A stretch of 64,000 nt of DNA, taken from contig JAQQWL010000008.1 in assembly GCA_038363925.1 (NCBI GenBank), forward strand, positions 372,001 through 436,000, in the 5' to 3' direction. Under the pieces are notes generated by a model. The model searched no databases. It was given only the letters and a program-made list of their open reading frames with translations, and was not told where the DNA came from. Each line of letters begins with the position of its first letter. The stretch's first letter is position 1. This DNA comes from Apiospora phragmitis (taxonomy: Eukaryota; Ascomycota; Sordariomycetes; Amphisphaeriales; Apiosporaceae). Shown here in pieces: positions 12,624 through 23,905 of this stretch. A program made the position numbers and the translations under genes.

Positions 12624-13789
12624 ATGGCTGCTCAGGTCAAGGCGATAGCCAGGTCCGCGGCCAATGGCCACTTCGTTCCCCGGGCCACTTTCGAGGCTTC
12701 GCCGTCCATCATTCGAACCTACTTTCTGGGCCATCACCAGGGCGCCTTGAACTCCATGCGCAAGATCCTGTCCAATATCGGCCTAGTCATCGAATGCCGC
12801 GACAGTCGCGTCCCCTGACGTCCACGAACCCCCTCCTCGAGCAATCGCTCGCCGGCCGCGACCGCATCGTCGTCTACACCAAGAACAAGCTTTCGTTCTT
12901 AAATGTGAAGTCCAAGATCCAGCAGAAGCAGGATCGCCTGCTGAAGAAATGGACTGCCGAGCGCAGCGGCCACAGGTTCGACACATGCAATGGCAATGTG
13001 ACCGCTGGCAACACGCACGTCGTCTTCACCGACGAGCGCGACCCGGAATCTATTAAGGTGCTGCTGGATGTCATGAAGGACCGCGCCAAGTCCGCAGACA
13101 CCCTGACGGGCTTGCGCGCTCTGGTCGTGGGCATGCCCGATGCCGGCAAGTCCTCCCTGCTCAATTTGATGCGGAAGGTCGGCATGAGCACAGAATACAA
13201 GAAAGATGCTGCGCGGACCGGTGCAGGGCCGGGAGTCACCAGAAATCTATCTACGCCCGTCCGTGTGATACCGGAAGACATGGAGGCGGGCATCGACCAG
13301 GGTGTCTTCGTCGTCGACACCCCGGGCGTCTTCGTGCCCCACGTGGGCGACGTCGACGCGATGCTGAAGCTCTGTCTGGTCGGCTGTGTCAAGGACAGCG
13401 TCGTGCCGTGGGAAATCCTGGCCGACTACCTGCTGTTCCACCTCAACTTACGATTCCCAACCCTCTACCAACAATACTGCCCGCCTACCAACGACGTGTT
13501 CGAATTTCTAGACGCCATCGCGAAGCGTACGGGCAAGCTCGAGAAAGGCGGCGCGCCTTCCCGAGAGCATGCGGCGGCCTGGATCGTGCAGCAGTTCCGC
13601 CAGGGGAGGATGGGGCGGTTCTGTCTGGACAGGATTGACGACGTGAGCATGAAGCGTTGGGCCAGCAAGGGACAGGCGGGCGGTGGCGAAGACGAGAAAA
13701 TCAGTATGAACCAGGCACGCAAACGGGAGAAGGAGACGCGAAAAGCCAGAGGTCTCGCCAAGAAGGCAGCACGAGAAGGCGGATCGTGA
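12624..13789 (+). CDS. mtg1: Mitochondrial ribosome-assembly GTPase Mtg1 (RbgA/YlqF family)
   Basis: Circularly permuted GTPase needed for large-subunit mitoribosome assembly at the inner mitochondrial membrane. Single exon from ATG 12624 to TGA 13787-13789, about 388 residues. The order of motifs is that of the YlqF/RbgA class: the G4-like segment (VVYTKNKL) comes first, then G1 GMPDAGKSS (near residue 170), a G2-region threonine in GPGVTRN, and G3 DTPG. The C-terminus is Lys/Arg-rich. One C is missing from the run at 12812-12815: the upstream frame ends ...ECRDSRVP and the continuation LTSTNPLLEQ lies one base over. This homopolymer loss splits an otherwise intact gene. The G1 motif has Asp where most family members have Asn (GxPNxGKS). 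Confidence 0.92.
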
Positions 13790-14417
13790 ACTACTACTTA
13801 AAGACTGTGTCGCACATTTGACTTGCATATTACTGTATATTCCCCCATCCATCCACGATCAGTTTATGTATAGAAAAGATAGACCTGGACAGTACATACA
13901 AACAGCAGACACATTCTGTGTCCATTGATGGTCGAAATGCACAAAGATTCTAACGCCGGCCATGCACTGATGGGACAATTGCCAAGTGCCATGTGCTTGG
14001 GCCGGAGTGCTGAAACCGCCATTGGCGATTACGACAGGGATGCCGCGGCCGACCGAACCTCGGCAAAATCCCAGGCCTGGGCGACGGATCGGCTGTCGCC
14101 CGACCGTCATCTCATGGAAGGAAAGGAGTTTAGAGGATGATGCCAACTTTACCAAACCCAGTCATTCCTTGGGATCTCTTGAACCATCTCACTCTGTTCT
14201 CACTAGACATAGAATTGCCATACACATTTTAGTCTTGCTTCATTTCATCAGATCATCGACTGTGCCCGATTTTCTGGGCATCTCACTGACTAGGGGACTA
14301 GCGTGGCGCGTTCCCATCACAACGTACGCGACGATTAAACGACTGCTCGAGGCGTCGGGCAGCAGATAACGACATCATCATCTCGGAGCAGCTACTTGTA
14401 GCGTAGCAGCAGCAAGC
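13790..14417. other. Intergenic spacer
   Basis: About 630 bp holding the MTG1 3' end and the promoter of the thioesterase gene. Nothing else supportable. Confidence 0.6.
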
Positions 14418-16081
14418 ATGACTGAACACCGCCCGACGCTCGTCAAGCCACCGCCGTTGGACTCGACCAAGGCGCAGATTGAAAATGCGCTGGAACTAAC
14501 GGATTTGAGTGTCATTGGTCCGGTAGGCAGTCTTCCTGTACTCATCTTAGTTGGCATCAAATACTGATGTGCATCTAGGATATATTCACAAACACCCGTG
14601 AGCTATGGCACCCGCCCGGAGCTCGTGGTATATATGGTGGCGCTGTTATTGCGCAGACGCTCGCAGTAAGTATAGTCCACCAGTTTCAAATACTGTAGAA
14701 ACTTGCCAGGGAGAAAAGGCAGGCCTCTAGATTCTCGGAGCCCATAGCAAGGGGTCTCGTGCCTCCCAGTCAAGAGTCGGATCTGCTCTATGCGCCAGAG
14801 AGCTTTTTTTGGTCCATGCCAGACACAAGGATGACCGGAGACAGTATCATGTAGAGCAGGGGGGTGGCTTTACTTCAAACTGCAAGAAAAACTTCATACT
14901 AACCCACCTCTTGTGTCATTCCAGGCAGCGCAGCGCACTGTGCCCGCAGACTTCGTAGTGCATTCGTACCACTGCTACTTCGTCCTGGCCGGCGACAGCT
15001 CCACGCCGATCCTCTACCACGTGGAGCGGGTGCGCGAGGGCCGGTCCTTCTGCACGCGGACGGTGCAGGCCCGCCAGCGCGGCCAGGCCATCTTCACCGT
15101 CACCATGTCCTTCACCCGCGACGGCAGCGGCGGGTCCGTGCAGGTGCGGCATGCGGCCGCGATGCCCGCGGGCGTGACCGCGCCACCTGACGACTACGAC
15201 GAGGAGTTCGGCGGCGGCGGCGGCGGCGGCGGCGGCAACAGCAGCAGCAGCCCCTTCCAGACCTACCGCATCGAGGTCACGGGCCGCGACGGCCCCGCCG
15301 AGGGCAAGAAAACGCGCCACTGGGTCCGGGCCCGCGGCCGCATCAGCGAGGAGGGCGGGCACCAGGCCCACCTCAGCGCCCTTGCGTACGTCAGCGATAG
15401 CCACTTCATCGGCACCGTCGGCCGCATCCACCGGCTCTGGCGGTTCCCCTTCCCTACGAGGACCTCGGCAAGGTCCCCGAGCACATCCGGTCTCGCGTCG
15501 TCGCCCTCAACGAGTGGGAGGGCCAGGGTCCCATTGAGGAGATGGAGGGGCAGCCGTCCATCGGCATGATGGTCTCGCTGGACCAGTGAGTATTCATCAC
15601 TTTCCTCCCTTCCTCCCTTCCCCCCTTCCCCCCTTCCCTATGCGGTGTTGCTCCCGTCAACTGGGAGGAACAACTGGAGGGGATAACTGCCTTCGCCGGG
15701 GAAAGAGAGATGTGTGCTAATCAGTATAATTCCATATTTGCAGCACGATATACTTCCACAACCCAAAGAAGGTCCGCGCCGACGAGTGGATGTTCACGGA
15801 GATGGAGAGTCCCTGGTCCGGCGACGGACGCGGCGTGGTCATCCAGCGTCTCTTCAGCAAGGACGGCACATTACTGGCGACATGCTTTCAGGAGGTGAGT
15901 TTACCCCCTTGGCGTGTCCCTCTACGCATTACACGACAAGTGTATTTGTTTTTCTTTTTCTTTCACTTTTCTTCTTTTTGGCTTCACTGCAGATATATTC
16001 TAACAATTTGGCCGGTTTCCGGTTTTATAGGGCGTTGTACGAATTAAACAGAAGGAAGATGCCCGTCAATCCAAGCTATAG
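14418..16081 (+). CDS. Peroxisomal acyl-CoA thioesterase II (TesB family)
   Basis: Hydrolyses acyl-CoA to free acid and CoA; the C-terminal tripeptide SKL (stop 16079-16081) is a canonical PTS1, placing it in peroxisomes. Exons 14418-14522, 14579-14665, 14925-15585, 15744-15894, 16031-16081; introns are 56, 259, 158 and 136 bp, all GT-AG and phase-consistent. About 351 residues. It has the double-hotdog layout: ELWHPPGARGIYGGAVIAQTL and HSYHCYFVLAGDS in the first half; HFIGTVGRIHRLWRFPF and LDHTIYFHNP, then TEMESPWS and CFQEGVVR in the second. These three are the places where TesB enzymes carry their catalytic Asp, Ser/Thr and Gln. A polyglycine/serine linker (15211-15255) separates the halves. 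One C is missing at 15452-15454 (FPF to PYEDLGKVPEH). Exon 3 has strongly G/C-ending codons compared with the other exons. Confidence 0.92.
15601..15640 (+). repeat. Pyrimidine tract in thioesterase intron 3
   Basis: Repeated CCCTTCC-like blocks inside the third intron (15586-15743). A low-complexity polypyrimidine run, of no evident function beyond possible help to splicing. Confidence 0.7.
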
Positions 16082-19000
16082 AGACAACATGACATCCTAT
16101 TGTCCTTTTCTTTTCTTGTTTTGGACCTACGATTGCGCGAGTCGGTTACCGAATCGGTATTGAAACTAGATCGATGGTCGGCTGCTCTTCATTGTATTTT
16201 CAAATGTCTTGCTCCCGGGCAAGAAAATAGCTCATGCAGCCCATCTACGGGCATCAGGGGTTTGCACGCGTTTACTGTATCACCAATTGGTATAACAACA
16301 TCATAGACATCATCATCCCCCTCCAGGGAAAATAAAAGCTTAGGCACGTGCCAACACCGCATACCACGTACATATCCACGAGGCTCAAAACTCTGATGAT
16401 TCAAGGAATCGTGCTTGGCCTTACGGGGCTGCGTGTGCTGTATGCAGCAGTGACGTTATTCGGCGGTGATCACCATCCAGGGTCCCGGATGTTGCTCTCC
16501 GGCGCGATAGCATACGCAGCTCTCATTGGGCCCCGCATCAACGAAAGTCAAGTCACGATCTTGTCTTTCGAAGTCACCAATGTATGCTCATCAAATGATA
16601 CGGTCGATAGTACCTGAAGCTTTGGGGTACCTAGGTATACAGAGAGACGGCGAGCGGGTCCTCATGTTTATCTTGTGCTGTGAGTAGGACCATATCTCTG
16701 ACATCTGATTCATGCACGTTCCGTGCCAGGCTTTGTTCTGGGGCAATGTTGTTGCGAATGGGCTGCTCTGCGTAAGTGTCAGTAGAAATTCCAACTTGAA
16801 GGGCAGTATTGGGAGGGATATGAATTGTTGAGTTCTTCTCAAACAGAAGAAGAGAAGAAAAACTAAGGACATACGTCAGGCTGGGGACAGTATATCATAG
16901 ACCTGAGTAATGTTCGGGTTACTCTGCAAATTGAACTTGAATGAGAAACAAGCTGGGAATGAGGATCTGCCGATCCGGAGGGGGATCAGCAAGTGAAATC
17001 CTGTCATTGAGGGGAAACAAGATAACCTGACCTAGACCTAAGTCTGTGACGAGGGCCCAGGAAGCTCCAAGAAATGCCGGTTGCCGCGTTGGAGTCTGGA
17101 CCCGAGTCAGTTACCAGCATAAAGGCCGAAACCAGCCTCGCGCCTCGGGTATACGGCCGTCTGAAAGTTGGCACCATCCCTTCTTCAGCCTTGTTTACTT
17201 TTATGCCCGCCAAGACGGGTAGACCCTCCCTAGTGTTATCCTCTCTGGAGCGCTCGAGTAGTGCTGCGATAGTGCATCGGCGTTTGTGCATGAGTATGGC
17301 CCAAGCTGAAGTCGCTGGGTGTGAGGCTGTACAGCGTGTACAGCACTTACAGCCAGTCCCTTTTCCTCTGCTTATTGTTCCTCGTTGTTTCAAGGGGAGA
17401 GAGAACTGCCGGACAGGGCCTTGCTGTTCTTCAAGTGCCCGTCTGGGTGGGTTCACTATAGGAAGCTCCGTACTAGGGGAAACCCTACTAGTATGGGGGA
17501 TTTCGCCTATGCTTGGAGGTCTGGCTGTCGTCTATCAATACTCAGCATGACCAAACCACTCAATTTGTGACTGTGACGTGTAAGTGTGACCAAGTCGTCG
17601 TAGAGCCCAGGATAGAAATAGCCTTTCAATGGCTTTGCCTGAATTTCATGCCCAGGTTTGATGTCGGGATGGATAGCCTTTGATGCTAAAGTGTAGTGTG
17701 GGCGCGAGAACGCGATGCCGTTTGCCGGGTAGTAGTTGTCTCGTATCGCCCCTGTACTCTCCAGATTTTATGCAGCCAGTCATGCATTCGCTGCCCCATA
17801 CTCGCACAGCACAAATGCGGTCCGGCCGTGGTTTTATTAATTATGGGCTCTTCTGATCGAGCAAAGAGACAACCAGGATCACGAAGGTTCTATTTTCACC
17901 TGCTAGGCTGTCAAGAGTCTAGTTTGATCGTCTAGACCTCCCAAGAACTGCAAAACTGTGGTATGTCAGCATGTGCAACCCGAACGGCGTTTAGCAGCGA
18001 AGCAAACTCCGAAATACGTCCTCTGTCCCATGGGCAAATTGTAAGCAAGGGTTCCGGAGATTCGGAGAACATGCTGAAAACACACCCAAGCGTTCCCCAT
18101 CTCGAACCGTAATAAGGGATCGGGTTGATATTGGCCGCATGACTCCCTACAGGGACTCGGCGCATGGCAATGAGGCTTTTTCCTTCTCTTTCTCTGTCTT
18201 GTCCGGTTTCCCCTTCCCTTATTCCCCATTTGTCCATGCCATGGGTGAATCCCCTAAGACCCCCGAAAGATCTAAGGGTTTCAAGGGGGGCACGGGGGGT
18301 CCTTACCAGCAACGAGCCCGTCTTGTTAGAAGCGCCTTTTGCCGGGACGATCTTCGGGACGCGAGACTAAGCCGGGCCCGACCACCACACGCTTGGTAGC
18401 GTTATCTGGATTCTGGCCCTGAACTGCTGCGTGCTATGCCTAATTCTCCTTCCCATTCGCGCTTCGCGTGACCATGCACATCTCCGCACTGATCTCTCAT
18501 CGCAGCTCTTCGACTCTTCGAGGCCTAATCATACCCGATCTTCGCGGCTTCTCTGCACGTCGTCCCGCATCGGGACGTGATTAGATCTTTACGAGCGTAC
18601 AATAATGCCGGACATACGAATCGCATGGCAACGATTCGTAACGCTGCAGATGATCATTGGTGAGTGCAAAATAGTAAGTCCCCTGGGCAGTCCCCTGAAG
18701 GCGTTGGGCCCTGATCTCCCAACTCAGGAGCTGCTTGTGGCCTCTGCTTTCAACTTTGGGACGTTCGTAAAAATCCATGTAACACAGGGCTGAAGGTTCA
18801 ACAATGTGCAGGGCCTACCCTCGTCACTTCGTACCCGAACGTGGTAAGCAGATGAGTGAATTTAATCAATAAAGCACGCTTTATCCTTTAGCTACGGTGC
18901 ATCAGAATGTACCAGCTGTGGGGTTCCCTGGCATGGTCACTACTCCAATTGCTAGATCGCGCCTACTGCATATCGTATAGTCGTATGAGTTCGTTGCTAG

Positions 19001-22000
19001 CTACTGTCCGAAAGTTTGCTGCACCGGTCCCGATATGCAGTATCATCATGCTCTGACGGCCGAACGTGCTCCGGAGCTGGCGTGGACAAAGAAACGCCAT
19101 CCTAATATTTCCCGGCAGGTCGTAGACGCCGAATATATGTGGGTTTTCTCGCTCATCTCGCTCTAATGTAACCCTGGCAGCCTGGCGACCTTACAGCTCG
19201 GACTCCTGCCAAGCTGCTTCTAGAAGACCCCCCCCCTGGAAGAAAATCGTGGCTTTTGTACATAACCCATCGGCCGATCGATCCAAGACCGACCCACCAA
19301 GTCTCGCCTGCCGAGGTTTGTTGGTTAGTTGTGAAAAATAGTGCTAGGTATGAGGATCAAACCACTTCTGGAAAATAAGTCACCTAACTCGAGATGATTT
19401 CCCTATACGGAAGCAATTGCCGTTGTACATCGTCTTGTGTGTACCGCGAGCGAAGACTCTAGTGTTCCTCTGAATTCTAGCTTCACGAAGACAGTGTACC
19501 GACCACTTGAGGTGACGATGATGTCATAGACTGTCAAGCCAAGAAACGGGTGGCTTTCTTTTCTTCTTCCCAATTTTGCTGCTTGGCCGTGCTGCCACGC
19601 CCTATGGTAATTCTGTCAGGTGGACTAATATATTAGACGTGGTAGAACAGCTTAGTAGTACGGACGTCAAGGACATGGGACGGAAGCCTCGAGTTGTTGT
19701 CAAGACGATAGCGGCCGGCTAGAGGAAAATAAGGCTTGGTTGATCATGCATACCCAGCGACTAGAAGAAAGGTTTGTTCTAATGATGCACGGAACGGCTT
19801 CCGCTCTTCTAGTCTGGCTAGCCTAGCCTCCGCCCACCGTCGTGGTTGGGAAGAAGTGAGGAGCCAACTCTATTGACAAATAGTCTCGATGCCGAGCACT
19901 CTTGGAAATACAATACTCGACGGCCAAGACAAGACAGGGGCAGAGCAGTAGGGACTCTGGCAAGACTGTAGGTAACAACGGCGAGAGAAAAATTGAATTA
20001 TTACACTTGTACGGAGTAGCGTTTACTCAAGTGTTTGTCTACTTCAATTATACGATAACTATTCGTGTGTTATGTGAGCGTTGGTGGTATATCTAGCTGT
20101 ATCCCTAGCTTTTAGTACCAGATCCGAATAATCCAGAGTCCTGTCAAAGGCACTTCTAAGCAGAAGACATCAGTGACAAAATACCTGCGATGGGCGAGTA
20201 TTCATTCGGTCACCACTCAACGCTCGAAATCGGTCACAAACCTGATTGGCTTGACTCGTACGAGCATCAATCGAGGCCGTGGTCTAAAGACCGCTGAAGG
20301 AAGGCGTCGCTATCTACTGTATTGTACCTTTCTGGGATGGTGGGGTCGGGTTCCAGGTCCCTTTGCATACCATACCACCTCCCACCTCCTACCCTTTCAG
20401 GGGCATGTAACCAATATCACGCAAGCCAGACGCTCGTTGTGCATGGGGGAGAGAGCACGTTACCCGGTCATGATTCACTGACTTTCGAATGCCCCTCCCA
20501 CTTCTTACGATATGTCAAAATTGCAGAAGAAAGCGCTAGTCCTGCCGAGACATCTGGGCCAGGCATAAGGCATAGGTAGCGAAAGATGAATGTTTGTAAT
20601 GCTGTGCGGCCGCACGATTTTGATGCCGAGCCGTAGTAGTAAAGTAAGTAACCGTCACGAAACTATTTCCTTATTGACTTTCCAACCGTCACCCACTACC
20701 ACCACTTTGTTCACCCACTTCACCCCACCTTGTCCCAATTCAATTCGATTGCATATCTTATTAACCTAGGCAGGTACCTCGGTCCAGAACGAACCTCCCC
20801 CTCCGTCTGTCGTTCTTCCTCCAGGCCCCGGTCCTAACCTACTAAACTTTGCATCAGTGGACCGTCAAGACGCTTGCTTCCGACCATTGTATATCATGTC
20901 GTCACTGAAGCCATTAACGCTCCCTTCTCTGATCGGCATCGATTTACCTACCACACGACGTAGTCCACGATGAGCTAGAATCGGGACGATAGCATCCCGC
21001 CTTTTGCCTGGGCAATTGGGCTATGCCATGGAGTTAAGTTGTGTTCTCCGTGAACACCTACTCCCCAGCTCCGTGGCCTGGGACAAATTAGTGCACCCCT
21101 ACCGTTACAAGCCCTGCTGACTTGGAGATGAACCAATCAGTTGCATGACATGCATTGAATGGATCTTTGCCCGCTCTCCCATCGGTGTTTGGAGTCGACC
21201 GATACCCGTTCACCGGTTGTACAGCGCAGCGCGAGCTGTTCCACGGCTACTGCTACTGGCCACTACCACCCATTGATTCCTGATGGGATTCGTTGTTTCG
21301 GACTCTTAAGCTGGCACCTATTTTCCTTCTGGCCCCTGCTCCCTGCAAGCAAGGCTTACTCACGACAAGGATCTGCTGTGCACAGTAGTGCTGGATCCTC
21401 CAGATGGGGATCATGGCAGGTCACTGTTTGTACCTGGGACGTACTTGCATATCTCGACAGGAAAGCTACATAAAACATTAATTCCATCCGGGCAGGGGGG
21501 GGTGCCGCAAACGGTCGGTCGTCGTCTTCACATCGCGACTACCGCCAACTACCTTGCCTTGCCTTATACAGGTATACCCAAGGCCGCACACACACGTACT
21601 CACAAGTTGCATTATCATGGCATTGGCATCAACAAAGCCACGCTAGACACGTTGACATGTGCCGAATATAAGATGATGGAAACGCCATGACGAAAACACA
21701 TCCTCCCAACTGTCCTGCCGGAATCAGTAGCCTATTACTCCTAAACTCTGCCACTCAACCGCTCCACCAAACCTTGCCAACTCCCCTATCCTCTATTCCG
21801 TCACAGTAGCCCAAGACGACACTCATCATAATTACCTCTGCATATATACTTGCATACCACCTCAACCTCGTGTCCCCCAGCTTGTCACTTCACGGGAAGA
21901 AGGCTTGGCCACCATCAGCCCAGGTCCAGTACGTAATCAGCATCTCTTCGTGACTGCAAGACGAAGATCCCAACACTACAGAGTGTACATTCACCAAGTT

Positions 22001-22720
22001 TGGCAGTTTGGCATACTGGCACCAGTTTCCCAAAACAGGCTCCGTATTGTGTCGGAGTGGGTTACTTTTTTCTTCTACATTTTATGTACACTCTCGCTCT
22101 CGGAGACTTAAGAGCGAACATCCTGTCGTCAGCGTGAAAAAGAGTCGACCCGCGCCTCGGACATAACCAACCGATTGATTCGAGTCGGTTCTGAGCTACT
22201 ACTTCGCAGAAACCCACCCACACCCTCGACTCTCTTACACGTACATGCTCATCACATCCTCGTTATTCCCATTTGATCCATTCTGGGTATTCGACGGCCA
22301 GCCAGTCCCGTCCCTAGTCGCCCTACTAGGTACTTCAAAGTGAGAGGAACGGAGTTCTCGAGCGCACCGCATCACATAATCGTCACCTCTTAGCGTCGTT
22401 GCAACTGCTGGGTCTATTATTAATCCAACAATATTTCATATTTCCAGACGGGCTTTTCTACACAAACGTCGGGGTTACTTATTAACCAACTACCTGCCCT
22501 GCCCCTTCTTTCCGGTCTTTCTCAACCTTTCCCTCCTTTCCGCTTATTTAGTCTTTCCGTCTATCTAAGTGTTATACTGTTCTGTCACGCTCATAGCTTT
22601 GGGACTTCACACTATACCTTCCCGGACGGACTTAGAACGCACCTTGCGCACTTACACCCTCCAAAAGCTACCCCGCCAAGACTTTCACGACTGTAGTCCA
22701 CCCAGTCAGCATCGCCGAAA
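16082..22720. other. Large gene-free region upstream of the Zn2Cys6 gene
   Basis: About 6.6 kb with no open frame resembling a known protein and no tRNA or rRNA. Frames of 60-160 codons exist but overlap on opposite strands, lack splice support and look random. The last 2 kb (about 20.7-22.7 kb) is rich in pyrimidine tracts and contains short upstream open frames, typical of a long promoter and 5' leader. The 9-mer TACGGAGTA occurs at 20010-20018. Confidence 0.6.
22245..22343 (+). promoter_or_regulatory. Candidate upstream ORF in the leader of the Zn2Cys6 gene
   Basis: ATG at 22245 opens a 32-codon frame ending in TGA at 22341-22343, about 380 bp before the main start. Whether it lies in the transcript is unknown because the transcription start is not known. 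If transcribed it could reduce translation of the regulator. Confidence 0.3.
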
Positions 22721-23905
22721 ATGGAAAGAGGGATGCCAACGCCTCCAATGGAGGACAGCAGTTTGAAGATCTCCACTAGCTCCGGCTCTAACAGCGCAAG
22801 AAGGCATACGACAAGCTCCAGAGTCACCAAGCCAGCACACCGCAATGCGAAGCGCTCAAATACCCACGCCACCCAATCGCCCGTCCACGAGAACTCGCCC
22901 TTGTCGCCACACAGCGGCTCCGGCATGGACCGGCACAAGCGCGTATGGAAGGCTTGCGAACGCTGTCGGATGAAGAAGACCAAGTGCGACGGCGAGTTTC
23001 CCTGTAAGAGGTGTAAGGACGACGGCTTGGTATGCACTGCTGGAACGCGCAAGAAGACCGAATACAAACAATTACCCAGGGGGTGAGTCTTATGCACACA
23101 CAGATGCATCGGCATCTGGAATGTAAAAGACATGAGCAGCTACTAACAAATTCGCATCAGCTACGCCGAGGTATTAGAGAATACACAGTTCGCACTGATT
23201 GCAACTGTGCACAAACTTTACGCCATGGTTCGGAGTAGTCAGCAATGGGATTTGGGCGAGCCCGAGTTCAACGAGAGAGGTCAACCTGTCATACACGATA
23301 TTGCAACGAAACTGGGATGCATCCGCCCCAACGCAGATGCGGATTTGCCCCCTCATTCAGTCTTCCCTGAGGACGACGCAGGCCTGGCCAAGTTGGCTGC
23401 CGAGTTAGAAGTCCAACAAAAGGAAAGGGAGTCGCAGGCAGCGGTCGAGGTCAAGTCCGAGGCAGATTCAACGTGCAACCGCACCGACCGGGCCAGCTCG
23501 TCCGAACTCGATCAATCCGATTTCGAACAAGACTACCGCAAGGTGTTGATGAGCGGGCGTAACAACGTCCAGACACTTTCCCCGCAAAGCTTCACGTCTT
23601 ACAACGACTTCGACCCGAATTCTGTGCCTACTACAGACTTCGATCCCGCGGCCGCCATGTTCCCCGTGCAATCACCTTCAGGACCTTCAGGACCTACCTC
23701 GTACCCGGCGTGGAACATGCCGCCGCAATACGTACAAAACATGGACGTCGATATGGCTGAGATGATGCTCAACCAAGGCCTGGTGGAATCGGAGTTTGGC
23801 ACGATCAAGCCCCACATGCTTTCATGTCCCAACCCCGAAGTCATGCTCGGAGTCGGCGATCCGATGATATACTCGGGTTACAACATGGAGTCACTTCGGT
23901 CGTGA
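22721..23905 (+). CDS. Zn2Cys6 (fungal C6) transcription factor, FCR1-like
   Basis: DNA-binding regulator of about 368 residues. Exons 22721-23082 and 23161-23905; intron 23083-23160 (GTGAGT...CTAAC...CAG) splits a glycine codon. The Zn2Cys6 cluster has all six cysteines (C79, C82, C89, C95, C98, C105) in the pattern CERCRMKKTKC...PCKRC...C, preceded by basic residues. The following block (YAEVLENTQFALIATVHKLY...) is the segment that in this fungal subfamily follows the zinc cluster. Proteins like this are often annotated as fluconazole-resistance-1-like, which is a similarity name and not a demonstrated role. The rest is acidic and Ser/Pro-rich, likely an activation region. The middle-homology domain of larger C6 factors is absent. 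It stands alone between gene-free blocks of 6.6 and 4.6 kb, suggesting a large control region. Confidence 0.88.

Noticed and set aside
12624..12818. A separate 64-codon gene before MTG1
   Set aside because: Its translation is the normal N-terminus of MTG1 and joins the main frame if one C is added at 12812-12815.
13986..14369. A 127-codon plus-strand frame between MTG1 and the thioesterase
   Set aside because: No similarity, random composition, overlapped by other frames; most likely promoter sequence.
17004..17550. Overlapping frames of about 150 codons on both strands
   Set aside because: No recognisable motif, start context or introns; mutually overlapping on opposite strands.
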